DNA from: a bacterium
GTDB lineage: Bacteria > Patescibacteriota > Minisyncoccia > UBA6257 > GWB1-50-10
Direction: 5' to 3'
Assembly (NCBI GenBank): GCA_021813265.1
Contig: JAKALF010000001.1
Span: forward strand, 20,731-84,730
Length of the DNA: 64,000 bases
Numbering within the stretch: the stretch's first letter is position 1; each line of letters opens with the position of its first letter. Positions 7,392-16,238 of the stretch are shown in pieces. The notes under the pieces are model-generated. The model was not told the DNA's origin. It searched no databases and saw only the letters and a program-made list of their open reading frames with translations. A program made the translations under genes and the position numbers.

Positions 7392-9226
7392 GCTATGTCC
7401 TTATATCCCTTTTAGCGTATGTTCTAAATGGCGTAGCGGTATTAACCGACAAGTTTTTACTTACCAAAAAAATCCCTCATCCGATTTCATATGTTTTTTA
7501 CATAAGCGCGATAAGTCTCGTAGTATTATTCGCGCTTCCCTTCGCGCCCGTCCCAGGCGCTTCGGTGATGATACTCATTTCAATATCAACGCTTCTCTGG
7601 ACTGCGGGAGCGTATTTTCTTTTCTCCGCCTTAAAGACCGGTCTTGCGTCACGAGTCGCTCCGATTATAGGCACCCTTACGCCAATCTTTCTCATCGTCT
7701 ACTACTCGTTCCTTGAAACATCAATCTCCCTCAATCAAACGTGGGGAGCTATCATCGCGACCCTCGGTATGACTATTCTCATCCTCCATGACATAAGACA
7801 TGGGGGAAGAAGAGAAAAAACGGAAGAGAGAAAAGAACTGATACTCGAGATAGCCTCGGCTCTTCTTTTTGCCGCGTCATATGTCATCCTGAAAGAAGCT
7901 TATGAAACCATATCATTCTTGAGCGCCCTCGTCTGGTCCCGTTTTATCCTCATTCCCATAGGAATAACGATTCTCGTCATCCCCTCCCTTAAAAAACATA
8001 TTTTCGCGTCAAAGGAAGACGCCATAAAACCATTTTCAAAAACAGGACTCATCTTCTTCTTTGGACAATTAAGCGGGGGGTTGTCTCAGATTCTCATTCT
8101 TTTCTCGATCTCGCTCGCGAACCCCGCGCTCGTAAACTCGCTTCAAGGAACGCAATACGCCTTTCTTTTTCTTGTAAGTCTTTGTCTTAAAAAGAAATTC
8201 CCAAAAAGCTTCAATGAAAATTATTCCTGGAAAATTATCACTCAAAAAGTATTAGGAATTCTTCTCATAGCAATGGGATTGTACGCTATGACCTTCACGG
8301 AAAGCAAGGTAAAAAAAGTAGAACTCGGAATAACGTTTTCTCCCCGCTACGCGGAGGAATTACACATGAATCCCAGATCTCTTTTCGAACGCGTCATACA
8401 AGATCTTCACCCTCAAAAGATCCGTATCCCCGTATACTGGGATGAGATACAACCTAACGCGACAAGCTCTCCTAATTTTTCCCATCTTGACTTCTATGTC
8501 CGCCGAGCGGAAGAAAAGGGCGTTAAACTCATCCTCGCTCTAGGCTATAAAGTGCCGCGATATCCCGAATGCTTCATTCCCCCGTGGGCGGAGCGTCTCA
8601 AAGAGAAAGATTTTAACGCGGCTCTCCTTCGGGAAATCGGGATGGTTGTTGAGCGATACAAACACTCCCCCGCGATCAAGGCATGGCAAGTGGAAAACGA
8701 GCCTTTCTTTCCTTTCGGACAATGTTCTCCGTCAATAAGCGGAGATCGGTTGAAATTAGAAATAAATGAAGCGCGTAAACGGGACCCTCTCCATCCCGTC
8801 ATGATTACGGAATCGGGAGAGTTTGGTTTTTGGCCCATAACCCCTCAAAACGTGGACATATTGGGAATATCGTTATATCGCAGGCAACTAAGCCCTTACA
8901 TACCTTGGTTTAAGTCCCCTCTTCCGCCTCTTTTTTATGAAATAAAGGCTAAGATGTTTAAATTCCTTCATGGGAGAAATAAAAATGTTATCGTGTCGGA
9001 GCTTCAAATGGAACCTTGGGCGAACGACCCTCTCACGGAAACCTCGATTCCCTATCAAATACGCGTCATGCCTCTAAAAGACATGGGAAACAATATCCAA
9101 TTCAGCAAAGACGCGGGCTTTCGCGAGGTATACTCTTGGGGCGTTGAATGGTGGTATTATATGGAAAAACAAGGGCATCCGGAGTACCTAAACACGGCTA
9201 TCCAACTGTTTCAACATGAAAAATAG
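7388..9226 (+). CDS. EamA/DMT-type transporter fused to a TIM-barrel glycosidase-like domain
   Basis: A 612-residue fusion. Residues 1-303 carry about ten membrane helices arranged as two EamA-like halves (about 1-134 and 150-303), as in drug/metabolite transporters. Residues 311-612 look like a cellulase/beta-galactosidase-like TIM barrel (clan A): KIRIPVYWDEIQP (344-356), AWQVENEPF (432-440, candidate acid/base E438), ILGISLYRR (491-499) and VSELQMEPW (536-544, candidate nucleophile E538), ending VYSWGVEWWYYM. The reading frame is continuous, with no internal start or frame break at the joint. It overlaps the GH1 gene by 4 nt, suggesting joint import/export and processing of a glycan. With ten helices the barrel would be cytoplasmic. 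Confidence 0.85.
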   Translation: MSYVLISLLAYVLNGVAVLTDKFLLTKKIPHPISYVFYISAISLVVLFALPFAPVPGASVMILISISTLLWTAGAYFLFSALKTGLASRVAPIIGTLTPIFLIVYYSFLETSISLNQTWGAIIATLGMTILILHDIRHGGRREKTEERKELILEIASALLFAASYVILKEAYETISFLSALVWSRFILIPIGITILVIPSLKKHIFASKEDAIKPFSKTGLIFFFGQLSGGLSQILILFSISLANPALVNSLQGTQYAFLFLVSLCLKKKFPKSFNENYSWKIITQKVLGILLIAMGLYAMTFTESKVKKVELGITFSPRYAEELHMNPRSLFERVIQDLHPQKIRIPVYWDEIQPNATSSPNFSHLDFYVRRAEEKGVKLILALGYKVPRYPECFIPPWAERLKEKDFNAALLREIGMVVERYKHSPAIKAWQVENEPFFPFGQCSPSISGDRLKLEINEARKRDPLHPVMITESGEFGFWPITPQNVDILGISLYRRQLSPYIPWFKSPLPPLFYEIKAKMFKFLHGRNKNVIVSELQMEPWANDPLTETSIPYQIRVMPLKDMGNNIQFSKDAGFREVYSWGVEWWYYMEKQGHPEYLNTAIQLFQHEK

Positions 9227-9264
9227 GGCTTCAAGATTTCTCTAACATCATATATACTATTTTC

Positions 9265-10311
9265 ATGAAACCTACGACCATCTCGGGAGTACAACCATCA
9301 GGAAGGCTTCATTTGGGAAATTACCTGGGCGCCCTCAAAAATTTTGTGGAACTCCAAAACGCGGGAGAATATAACCCCTTTTTCTTTATCGCGGATCTTC
9401 ATTCCCTTACCGAGTTTCCCAAAACAGCGGATGAAAAACAAAAACAAATTTTCGATCTCGCGGCGGATTTTCTCGCGGCGGGACTCGATCCTAAACAATC
9501 AACCCTTTTTATCCAATCAGCCGTACCGGCTCATGCGGAAACATATTGGATCTTGGGATCTTTAACGCCCTTGGGAGAACTCGGACGAATGACCCAGTTT
9601 AAAGACAAGGGAAAAATAGAGACGCAAAAAAAAGAAAAGAAAGAAGATGGGTTTATAAAAGCCGTTGAGGCGCGAGAAGGACGAGAAAGCGTAAACGCCG
9701 GGCTTCTTACATACCCCATCCTCATGGCCTCGGACATTCTCCTCTATGACGCGGAGACTGTTCCCGTCGGAGAAGATCAGCTTCAACATCTTGAATTCAC
9801 GAGAACGCTCGCGAGAAAGTTTAATAACACGTTTGGAAAAACCTTCGTGGAACCCAAACCGATCTTAACCTCCACTCCCCGCCTTATGAGCCTTGATGAT
9901 CCGACAAAAAAGATGTCGAAATCAAGTCCTTCGGGATGCGTGTTCCTTGATGATACTCCGGAAACTATCACGGAAAAGATAAAGCGAGCCGTTACCGATT
10001 CGGGGAAAACAATCGAATATGATCCTCTAAACCGACCCGGAATATCCAATCTCCTTCTTATTCTTTCCGCTTTCTCCGGAATGTCTCCTAAAAAACTTGA
10101 AAAAGATTTTTCCGGAACCGGATATGGGGAATTTAAAACGATGGTAGCTGAAAAAATTATCGCTTCTCTTGAACCGTTCAGAAAGAAAAAACTCTTCTTT
10201 AAAAGAAACCCGTCTCTCGTCAAAAAAGCGTTTGAAAAGGGAAATAAAACGGCGGAGAAACAGTCGGGGAAAAAGCTCATGGAAATAAAGAAAAAGGTTG
10301 GACTTCTCTAA
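9265..10311 (+). CDS. trpS: Tryptophanyl-tRNA synthetase
   Basis: A 348-residue class Ic synthetase that charges tRNA-Trp. The HIGH-like signature is PSGRLHLGNYLG (residues 11-22) and the KMSKS motif is KKMSKS (about 214-219). The AMP-binding region GEDQLQHLEFTR is at about 168-179. Length fits bacterial TrpRS. An insertion near 115-135 is Lys/Glu-rich, as in many bacterial TrpRS. The ATG is only 6 nt after a TATACT -10 box (9253-9258), so the mRNA is probably leaderless. Confidence 0.95.
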   Translation: MKPTTISGVQPSGRLHLGNYLGALKNFVELQNAGEYNPFFFIADLHSLTEFPKTADEKQKQIFDLAADFLAAGLDPKQSTLFIQSAVPAHAETYWILGSLTPLGELGRMTQFKDKGKIETQKKEKKEDGFIKAVEAREGRESVNAGLLTYPILMASDILLYDAETVPVGEDQLQHLEFTRTLARKFNNTFGKTFVEPKPILTSTPRLMSLDDPTKKMSKSSPSGCVFLDDTPETITEKIKRAVTDSGKTIEYDPLNRPGISNLLLILSAFSGMSPKKLEKDFSGTGYGEFKTMVAEKIIASLEPFRKKKLFFKRNPSLVKKAFEKGNKTAEKQSGKKLMEIKKKVGLL

Positions 10312-10315
10312 CTAT

Positions 10316-11371
10316 ATGTTTGACAACTTAAGCAAAAAACAAGAAAAAATAATAGACGCGCATTACAAGTATGGGACTCTTGTCTCCCTGTACAATACCA
10401 ACAACTCGGCAAAAAAGAAAAAAATGGACGCCGCGATAACCGATGAGGACAGGAAATTGATAGAAACATACAAACGAAAGCCAGATGATGACATAGACCC
10501 GGAAACCCGTCTTAAATCAAAAATATTTGAGGGGGCGCTTATAAAACACGGAGAAACAATGTTTGGAGAAAAGACTTTCCTTTCTCCCGCGTCGGAATAT
10601 GATGATTGGATAAACGGCACAGACGCCGTGCTTGAAATAGAAAATGGAAATGAAGAACCTATCCGTATCGCCATTGACGCGACGCTTTGTAAAACCAGCG
10701 AAAGGGCTGATATTAAATTAAGAAATATAACACAAAATATTGAAACGTTGGATAATAAAAAAACAGAACAGTTCTATCTAAAATACTTCGAATCACGATT
10801 TAAAAACGAGGGGATAAAAGGATATTCATCGATTCCTAAGGTTATTCTGGGAGAATACGCCGAGGATTTCGATAGAATCTTGGAAGAAATGAAATCCGAA
10901 CATTCAGTTATGCCCTATATATTTCTCAAAATGATGAAAGCGCAGCTTGAAAGTTGGTTCGTGTTCGTTCTTATGGTAAATAGTCAAAAAATAGACGCCG
11001 CGAAAGGAGATATAATAAAACCGGAATTATGGTATAAAGACAAAAAGATGAGAAAAATGTATAAATCAGCTATACAATCGGTTGATAATAGTTGGAACAA
11101 AGAAAAAACAGAAGAAGCCCTGAAATTATACGAGAAAGAGGAGGGCGTGTTCGGGACAGATGATTTTTCAATTCCGAAATACGCCTCGCTCGTTTCGAAC
11201 ACAAAAAACGCTCTTGACTGGATATGCGCCGAACTTGAAACGCAGAAAAAAAGATTAGAAGAACTTGATGCCGAAAAAATAAAAGATTTTGAAAACAACG
11301 AGGTGGTTCAGAAATTGGAATCCCATTTAGAAAGAGATGTTGTGCTTAAATACAGACCTATTTTTGTGTGA
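10316..11371 (+). CDS. Hypothetical protein
   Basis: A 351-residue soluble protein that I do not recognise. I place the start at ATG 10316, just after the trpS stop, rather than the in-frame TTG at 10298 inside trpS. The N-terminal third holds DDWINGTDAVLEI and IRIAIDATLCKTSE, an acidic strand pattern that faintly recalls PD-(D/E)XK-type folds, but the lysine is not convincing. The C-terminal half is strongly helical and Lys/Glu-rich, ending in a likely coiled coil. It is followed by a strong two-way terminator. Its location behind trpS probably means shared transcription only. Confidence 0.7.
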   Translation: MFDNLSKKQEKIIDAHYKYGTLVSLYNTNNSAKKKKMDAAITDEDRKLIETYKRKPDDDIDPETRLKSKIFEGALIKHGETMFGEKTFLSPASEYDDWINGTDAVLEIENGNEEPIRIAIDATLCKTSERADIKLRNITQNIETLDNKKTEQFYLKYFESRFKNEGIKGYSSIPKVILGEYAEDFDRILEEMKSEHSVMPYIFLKMMKAQLESWFVFVLMVNSQKIDAAKGDIIKPELWYKDKKMRKMYKSAIQSVDNSWNKEKTEEALKLYEKEEGVFGTDDFSIPKYASLVSNTKNALDWICAELETQKKRLEELDAEKIKDFENNEVVQKLESHLERDVVLKYRPIFV

Positions 11372-11402
11372 AAAAAAGCGGCATACATAATGCCGCTTTT
11401 AG
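11371..11402. terminator. Bidirectional intrinsic terminator
   Basis: AAAAGCGGCAT (11374-11384), loop ACATA, ATGCCGCTTTT (11390-11400). T-runs exist on both strands, so it ends the plus-strand gene at 11371 and the minus-strand small gene at 11408. Confidence 0.88.
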
Positions 11403-11407
11403 AGACA

Positions 11408-11587
11408 TCAAAGAAAATCTTCTTTGTGCCTCTTCTTATATTCCTCTACCTTCTTTTCTATTTCCCCTCTTACTCCCCTCATAGAATCGTTGGTAAATTT
11501 TTCGAAATTTCGAACAAGTTTTTTCCTGTTTTTTTCTTGTTCTTTTTTTTCTTTTTCTCTTTGAAAAATTGAGTTTTTACTCATCAT
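11408..11587 (-). CDS. Small charged hypothetical protein (59 aa)
   Basis: A 60-codon ORF on the minus strand that begins MMSKNSIFQREKEKK and ends with HKEDFL. The start is preceded by AGGAGGT at an ideal spacing, and a TTGACA-17-TATTAA promoter lies at 11643-11648 / 11620-11625. The stop is directly followed by the two-way terminator. About half the residues are Lys, Glu or Arg, giving one long charged helix. With promoter, ribosome site and terminator all in place it is very likely a real gene. Function unknown; a nucleic-acid-binding or adaptor peptide is only a guess. Confidence 0.75.
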   Translation of the reverse strand: MMSKNSIFQREKEKKEQEKNRKKLVRNFEKFTNDSMRGVRGEIEKKVEEYKKRHKEDFL

Positions 11588-11619
11588 TTCTACCTCCTTT
11601 AGGTTAATGAGCTATATAT

Positions 11620-11648
11620 TTAATAACCTAAAATAATATCTATGTCAA
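11620..11648 (-). promoter_or_regulatory. Promoter of the 59-aa gene
   Basis: Minus-strand TTGACA (11643-11648), 17-nt spacer, TATTAA (11620-11625). The -35 box is inside an 18-bp sequence repeated at 12602-12619. Confidence 0.65.
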
Positions 11649-11658
11649 GCTTTCGCAA
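11641..11658. repeat. 18-bp direct repeat, copy 1
   Basis: TATGTCAAGCTTTCGCAA, identical to 12602-12619. On the minus strand it reads as the last codons of ileS plus a TTGACA -35 box. The two copies flank the 11715-12416 gene and its terminator. Confidence 0.9.
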
Positions 11659-11671
11659 AAATGCAAAGTGA

Positions 11672-11700
11672 TAAAAATAAAGAGGCACGCAAGTGCCTCT
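11672..11700 (-). terminator. Intrinsic terminator of the 233-aa gene
   Basis: On the minus strand AGAGGCAC-TTGC-GTGCCTCT (11681-11700) followed by TTATTTTTAT, 14 nt after the stop codon at 11715. Confidence 0.85.
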
Positions 11701-11714
11701 GAATGGATATTTTT

Positions 11715-12416
11715 CTATTTAAAAACTCTAAGGTCTATTTCTTCTACAACTCTTCCCTGTTGTTTTACGATGATCTTATTATCGCTATATTTTTCGAATG
11801 ATATTGAATAATCAACACTATCCTCTTTTTTTGCTCTATACTCGTCCACTATATTAGTAACATCTGGATCTATAACTGGGATCCAATTTAGACGGTATTC
11901 CTTATCACCATGAATAACTAGAGTGTAGTCATATCCTTCCCAAAATCTATCGATTAAGTCATAAGAATCTGTGGCAGAGTATCTATCTCTCGTCCGGCTT
12001 TCGAACAACGTAACCGAGTAAATTGGCTGAGGGATAAATTTTTCTTCAGTTGTTTTACCCGCTATTTTCCAGCACTTATTCTTTCTAGGAATTTCATATA
12101 CTTTGCCGTGATAATCTTTTACTTTGTGTGGAACCAAAATATCTTGATTGTTTGTTAAAACAAATATTGATTTTTTCCTACTAGTTCCCGGCTTTCCCCA
12201 TGCTATAGTTATTGGATTGTTATAGACGTTAATTTGATCAAGCTCATCATCTGTTATAACCAAAAAATCTGTCGTTCCGGGTATCTTTACTACATCACTA
12301 ACCTCTCGTTTTAATTGTAGTGCCCCGTGATATAACTTAAGCAGTGGTGTCCTGATTTTTTCTTTAGCAACTACAAAAACTTTTTCTGCTTCGGGCGTAA
12401 AATTTAATGCATTCAT
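11715..12416 (-). CDS. Hypothetical protein (233 aa)
   Basis: A soluble 233-residue protein of mixed alpha/beta character, with no signal peptide or membrane helix and no motif I recognise. It starts MNALNFTPEAEKVFVVAKEK and is rich in aromatic and charged residues, with short beta-like stretches such as DFLVITDDELDQINVY and YDYTLVIHGDKEYRLNW. An AAGGAGGA Shine-Dalgarno precedes the ATG. The promoter TTGACA-17-TATTTT overlaps the ileS stop codon, giving a leader of about 155 nt. The gene plus its terminator is bracketed by an 18-bp direct repeat, which suggests it was inserted here. Confidence 0.75.
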   Translation of the reverse strand: MNALNFTPEAEKVFVVAKEKIRTPLLKLYHGALQLKREVSDVVKIPGTTDFLVITDDELDQINVYNNPITIAWGKPGTSRKKSIFVLTNNQDILVPHKVKDYHGKVYEIPRKNKCWKIAGKTTEEKFIPQPIYSVTLFESRTRDRYSATDSYDLIDRFWEGYDYTLVIHGDKEYRLNWIPVIDPDVTNIVDEYRAKKEDSVDYSISFEKYSDNKIIVKQQGRVVEEIDLRVFK

Positions 12417-12605
12417 TCTATCCTCCTTAAATATTTTTAAATTATTTATTATTTACCTCATATCGTAGACAACCTGCAAATGCAAAAGTCCACACCAAGC
12501 CAGCTTGTCTTGGGTATAAATAAATCACGGGAATTATCCACGAAACGAGATAAATAACGATTTTTTCAGTTTCTGAATAAAAAATAGCATAATATATTTT
12601 TTATG
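12417..12605 (-). promoter_or_regulatory. Promoter and long AT-rich leader of the 233-aa gene
   Basis: Minus-strand TTGACA (12604-12609, overlapping the ileS stop), 17-nt spacer and TATTTT (12581-12586). The predicted leader runs about 155 nt to the AAGGAGGA site. It contains a small hairpin (CAAGCTGGCTTG) but no riboswitch fold I can recognise. Confidence 0.5.
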
Positions 12606-12619
12606 TCAAGCTTTCGCAA
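12602..12619. repeat. 18-bp direct repeat, copy 2 (ileS 3' end)
   Basis: TATGTCAAGCTTTCGCAA, exact copy of 11641-11658. This copy contains the final codons and stop of ileS, so it is probably the original and the other is the duplicate. Confidence 0.9.
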
Positions 12620-15600
12620 TTCCAACCCACACCTTCTCTCCGTCAAACGCTGTATCAAGTTCAACCAGCATTCTTTGAACGCGTTTCATGTAAATATGTT
12701 TCGCGCTTACCTGAGACGCTATCACAAGCTTATAAACTTCAAGAATCCTTTCGATATGGGGGGTTGTTTCAATAAAAAGCTCAATTGTTTCTCCCGCTTC
12801 AAGTTTCCCGTCTTGGCGAAGCCCCTGGACGGTTCGAACTAATTCTCTAAATATCCCCTCGTCTTTAAGCTCCTCGGTAATCTCGGTATCAAGTTTGAGC
12901 GACTCTTCAATGTCCTTCTCAAATAGAACGTCTTTCACGTTTACTTCGTCTTTTAAAATATCGAGAAATTGATGTTTTCCTTGAAGAGTCAAATCTTTTA
13001 GGGTAAGGGAAGAAAGGGGTTGTCTTACCTTTATACCGAGCTCCGCTCGTTTCGCGAGAGCGTCGCTTGCGACTTTTCTAACTGTTTCCATGAGAGAGAT
13101 AAATTCCTTATTAGGTTTTTTTGTCGAAATTTCGGGCCATGTATCCATATGAACGGAAAGGGGTAACCCCTTTCCCCTGTTACGAAGCGACTGATACAAA
13201 GCTTCGGCAAAAAAGGGAGTAAAGGGAGCAATGAGTTTTGAGATTTGAAGAAGAACATATCCCAGCGTTTCGGAAGCCGAATTATAATCATTGGAATCTT
13301 CGGGTTTCTGGAGACGTTTCCTTGAACGCCTGATATACCACCTTGAAAAATCTCCGATAAAATTCTCAATTATTCTTCCGGCCCCGCCTATATCATATCG
13401 CTCCAAATGTTCCGTTATGGATATAACGGTTTCGTCTAATAACTCTAAAATCCATGTATCTAAAATATGTCGAGATTTCGGCCTCCCCCCTATCACGCGC
13501 CCGCGATCCGCGTAGGTCTCAAAAAATATAAATGAGTTATATATGAGGAGAATAAACTGACGGAGGGTTTTTTGAAGGTCGGCTTCGTCAAATTTCTTGG
13601 GTTCTCCCGGAGGATTTACGGTGTAGAAATACCAGCGTACCGTATCGGCTCCATATTTTTCTACCATATCCCACGGACTCACGGTGTTCCCCTTGGACTT
13701 AGACATTTTCTGTCCATTTTTGTCGAGGATAAGGCCGAGAGAGATAACGTGACGATAGGGTTCTTGGTTCCCTAAAAGCACTGAAATCGCGAGAAGGGTG
13801 TAAAACCACCCTCGTGTTTGATCAATTCCCTCGCTGATATAATCGGCCGGAAAATATTGAGGAGTCTCGCGTTTTTTTCTATCGGTAAAAGGAAAATGAT
13901 CTTGAGCAAAAGGCATAGCTCCGGAATCAAACCAAACGTCAAGCACCTCGGGAACTCTCCGCATAATTCCCTTTTCACAGGCTTTACAGGAGAAAGTAAC
14001 ATCATCAATGAAGGGCTTATGAAGATCGAACGCCCCCGTATCATCCCGTGGAACCATCTTACACGAAAGAGCTTTAACCTCGGCGTTTCCAAAATAATGA
14101 CGTTTTTTTCCCTCCCATGCCTTTAGGGAATCGGTGGGTATCCAACCCCTTAAAACACTCTCAAGCATCCAAAGAACATCTCCGTGACTTATAATCACGA
14201 GAGTTTTCCTGGAATAGGTTTTCTCCATTTCCTTGATAAAGGAAAACACTCGTTTCCGGACGTCGGTAAGAGACTCGCCGTTCGGATAACGCTTTATAAA
14301 TCTTTCGGCTCTTGATCCAAAAAGTTCGTGGTTTCGAGAAAGAGGACTTCCATTAAAATCGCCCGAGTCGACTTCTCTTAAACGCTCGTCAAAACGCGCG
14401 TCTTGTATCCCAAGCTTTTCCGAAATAATATCGGCGCTCTCTTTAGTTCGCGTCATATCGGAGGAATATATGACATGAGGCTTGTGTCGCTTCAATATCC
14501 TTGCCGCTTTTTCAATTTCCACTCTTCCTTTTAGGGTAATGTGGCACGGTTCTTTTTCCGGCCACGAGCTCAAGATGTTTTTCACGTTATTTTCCGCCTC
14601 TCCATGGCGAATCAAGATATACGTGTTCCCGCTTGATGTCTGAAGACGCGCGAGCTCATCCACGCTTTCGCATACGTGAGTTTTGCGGCAAATATCACAC
14701 TCCCAAATAGGGAGCGGAGTTCCCCAATATCGAGAACGCGAAATCGCCCAATCTTTTACCTCCCTCAACCATTCTCCAAATCTTCCATCTTTTATATACT
14801 CGGGAATCCAATCAACGCGGGAATTCGCGGAAAGAAGATCGGCTCTCAAAGAACTCATGGAGATAAACCAGGAATCGCGGGCGTAGTATAAAAGAGAAGA
14901 AGAACATCTCCAACAGAAAGGATACTCATGGTTATAATCCTCGGTTCTAAGAAAGAAATTTTTGGATTTTAAATGATCAAAAATTACTCCTTCGGTTTCT
15001 CTGGATTTTACGTACATGCCCGCCAAACCTGGAACGTTATCCATAAATTTCCCCTGCTCATCAACGGTATGGTATTGAGGCAACCCGATTTCTTTTCCGA
15101 GCGCGTAGTCATCCTCTCCATACATTACGGCGGTGTGAACGATACCCGTTCCATCCGTTGTTGTTACAAAATCAGCGGAATATATCGTATACGACGTGTT
15201 CGTCTTAAGTTTTGAAACCTCGAAAAGAGGAGTGTACGTCAGTCCCAAAAGATCGGACCCTTTAACTTCCTCTATTTCTTCAATTGATCCATCGGGGAAA
15301 AGTTTTTGAAGGAGATCTTTTCCTAAAATATACACTTCTCCGCTTTCTTTATGTTTTGCTAGGGAATACGCTATGTCCTTTCCCGCGGCAAGCGCAACAT
15401 TTCCGGGGAGCGTCCAAGGAGTCGTGGTCCAGGAGAGAATATAGGTGTTACGATCCGAGACGAAGTTCCCTATCTTCTGTCCTTCTGAAAGTCTAAATTT
15501 TATATAGACTGAGGTATCGGTAATTTCTCTGTATCCTAAAGCAAGCTCGTGGGATGAAAGTCCCGTTCCGCAACGCGGACACCATGGAACAACCTTGTGT

Positions 15601-16151
15601 CCCTTGTATAGAAGCTCTTTTTTTGAAATCTGTTTTAAAATCCACCAGATGGATTCCATATATGAATTTTCATAGGTGATATAGGGATGTTTCATATCAA
15701 GCCAAAATCCTATACGCTCCGTAAGGCGCTCCCATTCATCCTTATATCTCCAGACAGACTCCCTGCATTTCGCGTTAAACGCGGCAATGCCGTATTCTTC
15801 CACTTGATTCTTTGAGGTAAGTCCGAGTTCTTTTTCAACCTCTATTTCAACCGGAAGACCGTGAGTATCCCATCCTCCCTTTCTTGGAACATGAAATCCC
15901 CGCATGGTTTTGTAGCGCAAGATAATGTCCTTAAACGATCGTGCCAAGACATGGTGAATTCCCGGATGTCCGTTAGCGGTCGGGGGGCCTTCATAAAAAA
16001 CGAATACGCGTTTTTTCTTTGGAAAGAACGTTGAAAAAACGTTCTTCTTTTTTTGAGACACGGTTTTTTCAAAAACATCATGCTTTCTCCAAAATTCCAG
16101 CACGCGATGTTCGGTATCGGGAAGTGAAAATGGTCCTTGTTTCTTAAGCAT
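12606..16151 (-). CDS. ileS: Isoleucyl-tRNA synthetase with inserted histidine-phosphatase domain
   Basis: An 1181-residue class I synthetase; the ATG at 16151 is preferred over an in-frame TTG at 16187. It charges tRNA-Ile and edits valine. Seen are the HIGH-type motif NGHPGIHH (about 60-67), the CP1 editing motif TTTDGTGIVHTA (about 330-341), WFDSGAMPF (740-748), KMSKS (815-819), and the anticodon-binding C-terminal half. Between two Cys-x-x-Cys pairs (485/488 and 722/725) there is an extra ~185-residue domain with all histidine phosphatase motifs: LIRHGEAENN (R515, H516), YSSDMTRT, ERLREVDSGDFNG and IISHGD (H656). The insert is in frame with matching composition, so it is native. Ordinary IleRS is about 930-1050 residues. 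Confidence 0.93.
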   Translation of the reverse strand: MLKKQGPFSLPDTEHRVLEFWRKHDVFEKTVSQKKKNVFSTFFPKKKRVFVFYEGPPTANGHPGIHHVLARSFKDIILRYKTMRGFHVPRKGGWDTHGLPVEIEVEKELGLTSKNQVEEYGIAAFNAKCRESVWRYKDEWERLTERIGFWLDMKHPYITYENSYMESIWWILKQISKKELLYKGHKVVPWCPRCGTGLSSHELALGYREITDTSVYIKFRLSEGQKIGNFVSDRNTYILSWTTTPWTLPGNVALAAGKDIAYSLAKHKESGEVYILGKDLLQKLFPDGSIEEIEEVKGSDLLGLTYTPLFEVSKLKTNTSYTIYSADFVTTTDGTGIVHTAVMYGEDDYALGKEIGLPQYHTVDEQGKFMDNVPGLAGMYVKSRETEGVIFDHLKSKNFFLRTEDYNHEYPFCWRCSSSLLYYARDSWFISMSSLRADLLSANSRVDWIPEYIKDGRFGEWLREVKDWAISRSRYWGTPLPIWECDICRKTHVCESVDELARLQTSSGNTYILIRHGEAENNVKNILSSWPEKEPCHITLKGRVEIEKAARILKRHKPHVIYSSDMTRTKESADIISEKLGIQDARFDERLREVDSGDFNGSPLSRNHELFGSRAERFIKRYPNGESLTDVRKRVFSFIKEMEKTYSRKTLVIISHGDVLWMLESVLRGWIPTDSLKAWEGKKRHYFGNAEVKALSCKMVPRDDTGAFDLHKPFIDDVTFSCKACEKGIMRRVPEVLDVWFDSGAMPFAQDHFPFTDRKKRETPQYFPADYISEGIDQTRGWFYTLLAISVLLGNQEPYRHVISLGLILDKNGQKMSKSKGNTVSPWDMVEKYGADTVRWYFYTVNPPGEPKKFDEADLQKTLRQFILLIYNSFIFFETYADRGRVIGGRPKSRHILDTWILELLDETVISITEHLERYDIGGAGRIIENFIGDFSRWYIRRSRKRLQKPEDSNDYNSASETLGYVLLQISKLIAPFTPFFAEALYQSLRNRGKGLPLSVHMDTWPEISTKKPNKEFISLMETVRKVASDALAKRAELGIKVRQPLSSLTLKDLTLQGKHQFLDILKDEVNVKDVLFEKDIEESLKLDTEITEELKDEGIFRELVRTVQGLRQDGKLEAGETIELFIETTPHIERILEVYKLVIASQVSAKHIYMKRVQRMLVELDTAFDGEKVWVGIAKA

Positions 16152-16238
16152 ACGCGATGCATCTATAGTAATAAAAAATACGGACAAACGCCACTTTTAC
16201 GCGTTCCCAAAATCATAAAAAAGCACCATAATGATATT

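Noticed and set aside
11390..11572. 60-aa Phe/Leu-rich plus-strand ORF
   Set aside because: It is the complement of the 59-aa charged minus-strand gene, which has promoter, SD and terminator.
16137..16238. N-terminal extension of the Na+/Ca2+ exchanger and of ileS overlapping each other
   Set aside because: The extended starts overlap divergent genes; internal ATGs at 16239 and 16151 fit better.
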